From: Bacillota bacterium
GTDB taxonomy: Bacteria; Bacillota; Clostridia; Oscillospirales; Acutalibacteraceae
Length of the DNA stretch: 64,000 nucleotides
Reading direction: 5' to 3'
Assembly (NCBI GenBank): GCA_023412715.1
Contig: JAEZCC010000045.1
Coordinates: forward strand, 1-64,000
In this document: in pieces, positions 62,461 through 64,000 of the stretch
How the letters are laid out: every line of letters starts with the position of its first letter
Numbering within the stretch: position 1 is the first letter of the stretch
Notes under the pieces: model-generated
What the model saw: only the letters and a program-made list of their open reading frames with translations
The model's database searches: none
What the model was told of the DNA's origin: nothing
Program-made: the position numbers and the translations under genes

Positions 62461-64000
62461 CTATTTCTCCCAGCCGAACTTTTTAAGCAACTGCAGGGTC
62501 TGGGCATCGGACCGATAAAACGTGTAGTAACCCGACATCTTCATATTGATCTTTTTCTGATCCGACCCGACCAGCTTCTTTAATTTCTCGGTTGTCGGCG
62601 TAATGCCGTCCGTAAAAATCAATTCTATGCTGTCATTCGACTGGCCGTTTCCAACGTTCACCTGGCCGTCCACATAATCCTGCCGAAGCGCGTCCATCAG
62701 CTCCCGCTTCTGCGTTTCGTCCGGGACGACGGCTTTCCCGCTCCCTTCTTTGTCGGTCGAATGGATCCTGACGCTTTCAATATTTTCCGGCTCCAGATAG
62801 AAGATCATGTCGGAGCTTTCAAGGTACTCCCGCAGGCTCGTGATGTTGCCGCAGATGGCGTGATAGGAGTCCAGGAAATTGCTGTTCCGGTCATAGTACC
62901 CGTAAGACCGGGTCATGGTGCCGCCGTTTTTCAGATGATAAGTGATTGTGAAATTTTCGCCCCGCGTATCTCTCAGGCGGTAAGGGAAAGATTCGGAGCG
63001 GTAAAGCGCGACGATGCGTTTCTGGGCCTCCATCACCGCGAGGATATTGTCCTTCTGCGTAAGGAGGGGCGTAAGCTCATGCCGCACCTCGTCGGGGCCG
63101 GCCGGGGCGTAATAAGCGTTGCTGCCCGGCAGGCTGCCTCTGTTCTCGGCGGCGATGCCGGTTTCGACGGAGACGCTCTCCACCTGCGAGATGTCCGGAA
63201 CGCGTGTGTCGTAGCCGAACATGCCCGTTGCAAGCACGCCGTAAAAAGCCGCGAAGCAAACGGCAAAGACGGCATACCACCGCAGGCTCTTCACCATATT
63301 TTTAAATCCGCGCGCATAGATTGCCTGAATGATCACGTGGGCAATCAGGGAGCCGGCAACAACGCCGATAAGAAAAGCATTTTTGCCGGTGCTGCTCAGA
63401 ACAAGGCCGAACCCGATGCCCGCCATTCCGGTAACGAGGAACCGGATCACGATTTTCGGCAGCTGGAATGCAAAAGTGTCCTCCGCGGTTTCGCTCTTCC
63501 TTCTGCCGTAAAGCCAGACCGCGCCGGCAAGCATGACCGCAGTCAGGACAAGCCACCATGCCAGGAACCCGGCGGAGCGCTCCGCCCCGATGAACGGCGC
63601 GAAAGCGGCAGCGAACGGCGCAAAGGCCGTCAGAATGCCGATCCTGCCTCCCAGGCCGACGTCGGCCCCCGGCAGAACCATATTCGCCACCGTGAAGCTG
63701 CAGAACAGCAGCAGCGGATATCCCGCGTTGACCCCGATGACGGAGACGGCCGTGTCGAACATGGTGCCGCTGCAGACGGCAAAGAAAACGCAGGACGTGA
63801 ACGCCGCCGCGCCCAGCAGCATGACCCACAGCATCTGCTTCCACGGCAGCGCCGAAGAAACCGTCACCGCGATGCCGTAAGAGCCGCCGACCATCGACAC
63901 AATCAGAAAATTCAGCATCAGCGGGACAAACAGCACGGCGATCCCGGCGCACCAGCGCCCCAGGAGCATGGACACGCGCCCGACGGGCAGCGCGTGAAAG
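62461..64000 (-). CDS. ABC-2 type permease with DUF6449-like domain, partial
   Basis: At least 512 residues, cut by the right edge of the window. A GTG at 63975 could start a 504-residue protein, but the frame stays open to 64000 and reads FHALPVGRVSMLLGRWCAG, the usual HxLPV motif of large permeases, so the real start lies outside. Six or more hydrophobic helices (to about residue 265 of the shorter frame) are followed by an extracytoplasmic domain of about 240 residues with YYAPAGPDEV and MTRSYGYYDR, like domains I recall as DUF6449. It is probably the membrane part of an ABC exporter whose ATPase gene should lie just outside. Confidence 0.8.
   Translation of the reverse strand, partial: FHALPVGRVSMLLGRWCAGIAVLFVPLMLNFLIVSMVGGSYGIAVTVSSALPWKQMLWVMLLGAAAFTSCVFFAVCSGTMFDTAVSVIGVNAGYPLLLFCSFTVANMVLPGADVGLGGRIGILTAFAPFAAAFAPFIGAERSAGFLAWWLVLTAVMLAGAVWLYGRRKSETAEDTFAFQLPKIVIRFLVTGMAGIGFGLVLSSTGKNAFLIGVVAGSLIAHVIIQAIYARGFKNMVKSLRWYAVFAVCFAAFYGVLATGMFGYDTRVPDISQVESVSVETGIAAENRGSLPGSNAYYAPAGPDEVRHELTPLLTQKDNILAVMEAQKRIVALYRSESFPYRLRDTRGENFTITYHLKNGGTMTRSYGYYDRNSNFLDSYHAICGNITSLREYLESSDMIFYLEPENIESVRIHSTDKEGSGKAVVPDETQKRELMDALRQDYVDGQVNVGNGQSNDSIELIFTDGITPTTEKLKKLVGSDQKKINMKMSGYYTFYRSDAQTLQLLKKFGWEK

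Overview
The window looks like a chromosome segment from a fairly GC-rich member of the Clostridia, most likely an Oscillospirales/Ruminococcaceae-type anaerobe. Supporting signs are a T-box leader on pheST, an IreB-family gene, a class A RNase P RNA, frequent GTG and TTG starts behind strong AGGAGG-like ribosome sites, a rubredoxin/flavodiiron oxygen-defence pair, monoderm-style lipoproteins, and several small proteins of clostridial type. No tRNA, rRNA, CRISPR array, transposase or phage gene was recognised. The assignment is an inference from gene content and not from a database match.

Layout. 1-5.3 kb: a tandem HD-GYP protein, a 57-residue small protein, then a ribbon-helix-helix protein in an operon with clpB. 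5.3-6.2 kb: an AT-rich single-gene insert with a flavodoxin-fold oxidoreductase. 6.3-8.8 kb: a minus-strand operon of a membrane protein, an AcpS-NnrD fusion and a lipoprotein. 8.8-16.5 kb: T-box-pheS-pheT, ireB, a conserved small protein, gpsA, an Mrp-type ATPase and a lipid glycosyltransferase. 16.5-23.5 kb: adenine deaminase, a Cof-type phosphatase, a nitroreductase, a DMT exporter, and a minus-strand operon of hydroxyacid dehydrogenase, YccF and ketopantoate reductase-like genes.

23.5-41.2 kb is the most interesting part: one uninterrupted plus-strand type IV pilus operon. Its order is pilB, pilT, pilC, major pilin, prepilin peptidase, a PilM-PilN fusion, pilO, a set of minor pilins that includes a 757-residue PilX/GspK-like one, and a 1616-residue secreted protein. 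PilB begins with a two-motif MshEN domain predicted to bind cyclic di-GMP. The giant last protein has a signal peptide, repeated Rossmann-like segments, an Ig-like segment and a canonical EF-hand-type calcium loop. Its position after the minor pilins resembles that of PilY1, so I propose it as a monoderm analogue of the PilY1 tip protein.

41.2-64 kb: a heterodimeric ABC exporter with one degenerate ATP site; a complete oligopeptide ABC transporter whose leader carries its own promoter, a terminator and a nine-codon reading frame; msrA; an M24 peptidase; rnpB; nicotinate phosphoribosyltransferase; a small Xre-type regulator; an AI-2E/YtvI-type membrane protein; a calcium-type P-ATPase; a PAP2 phosphatase; a small protein-rubredoxin-flavodiiron operon; and a truncated ABC-2 permease at the right edge.
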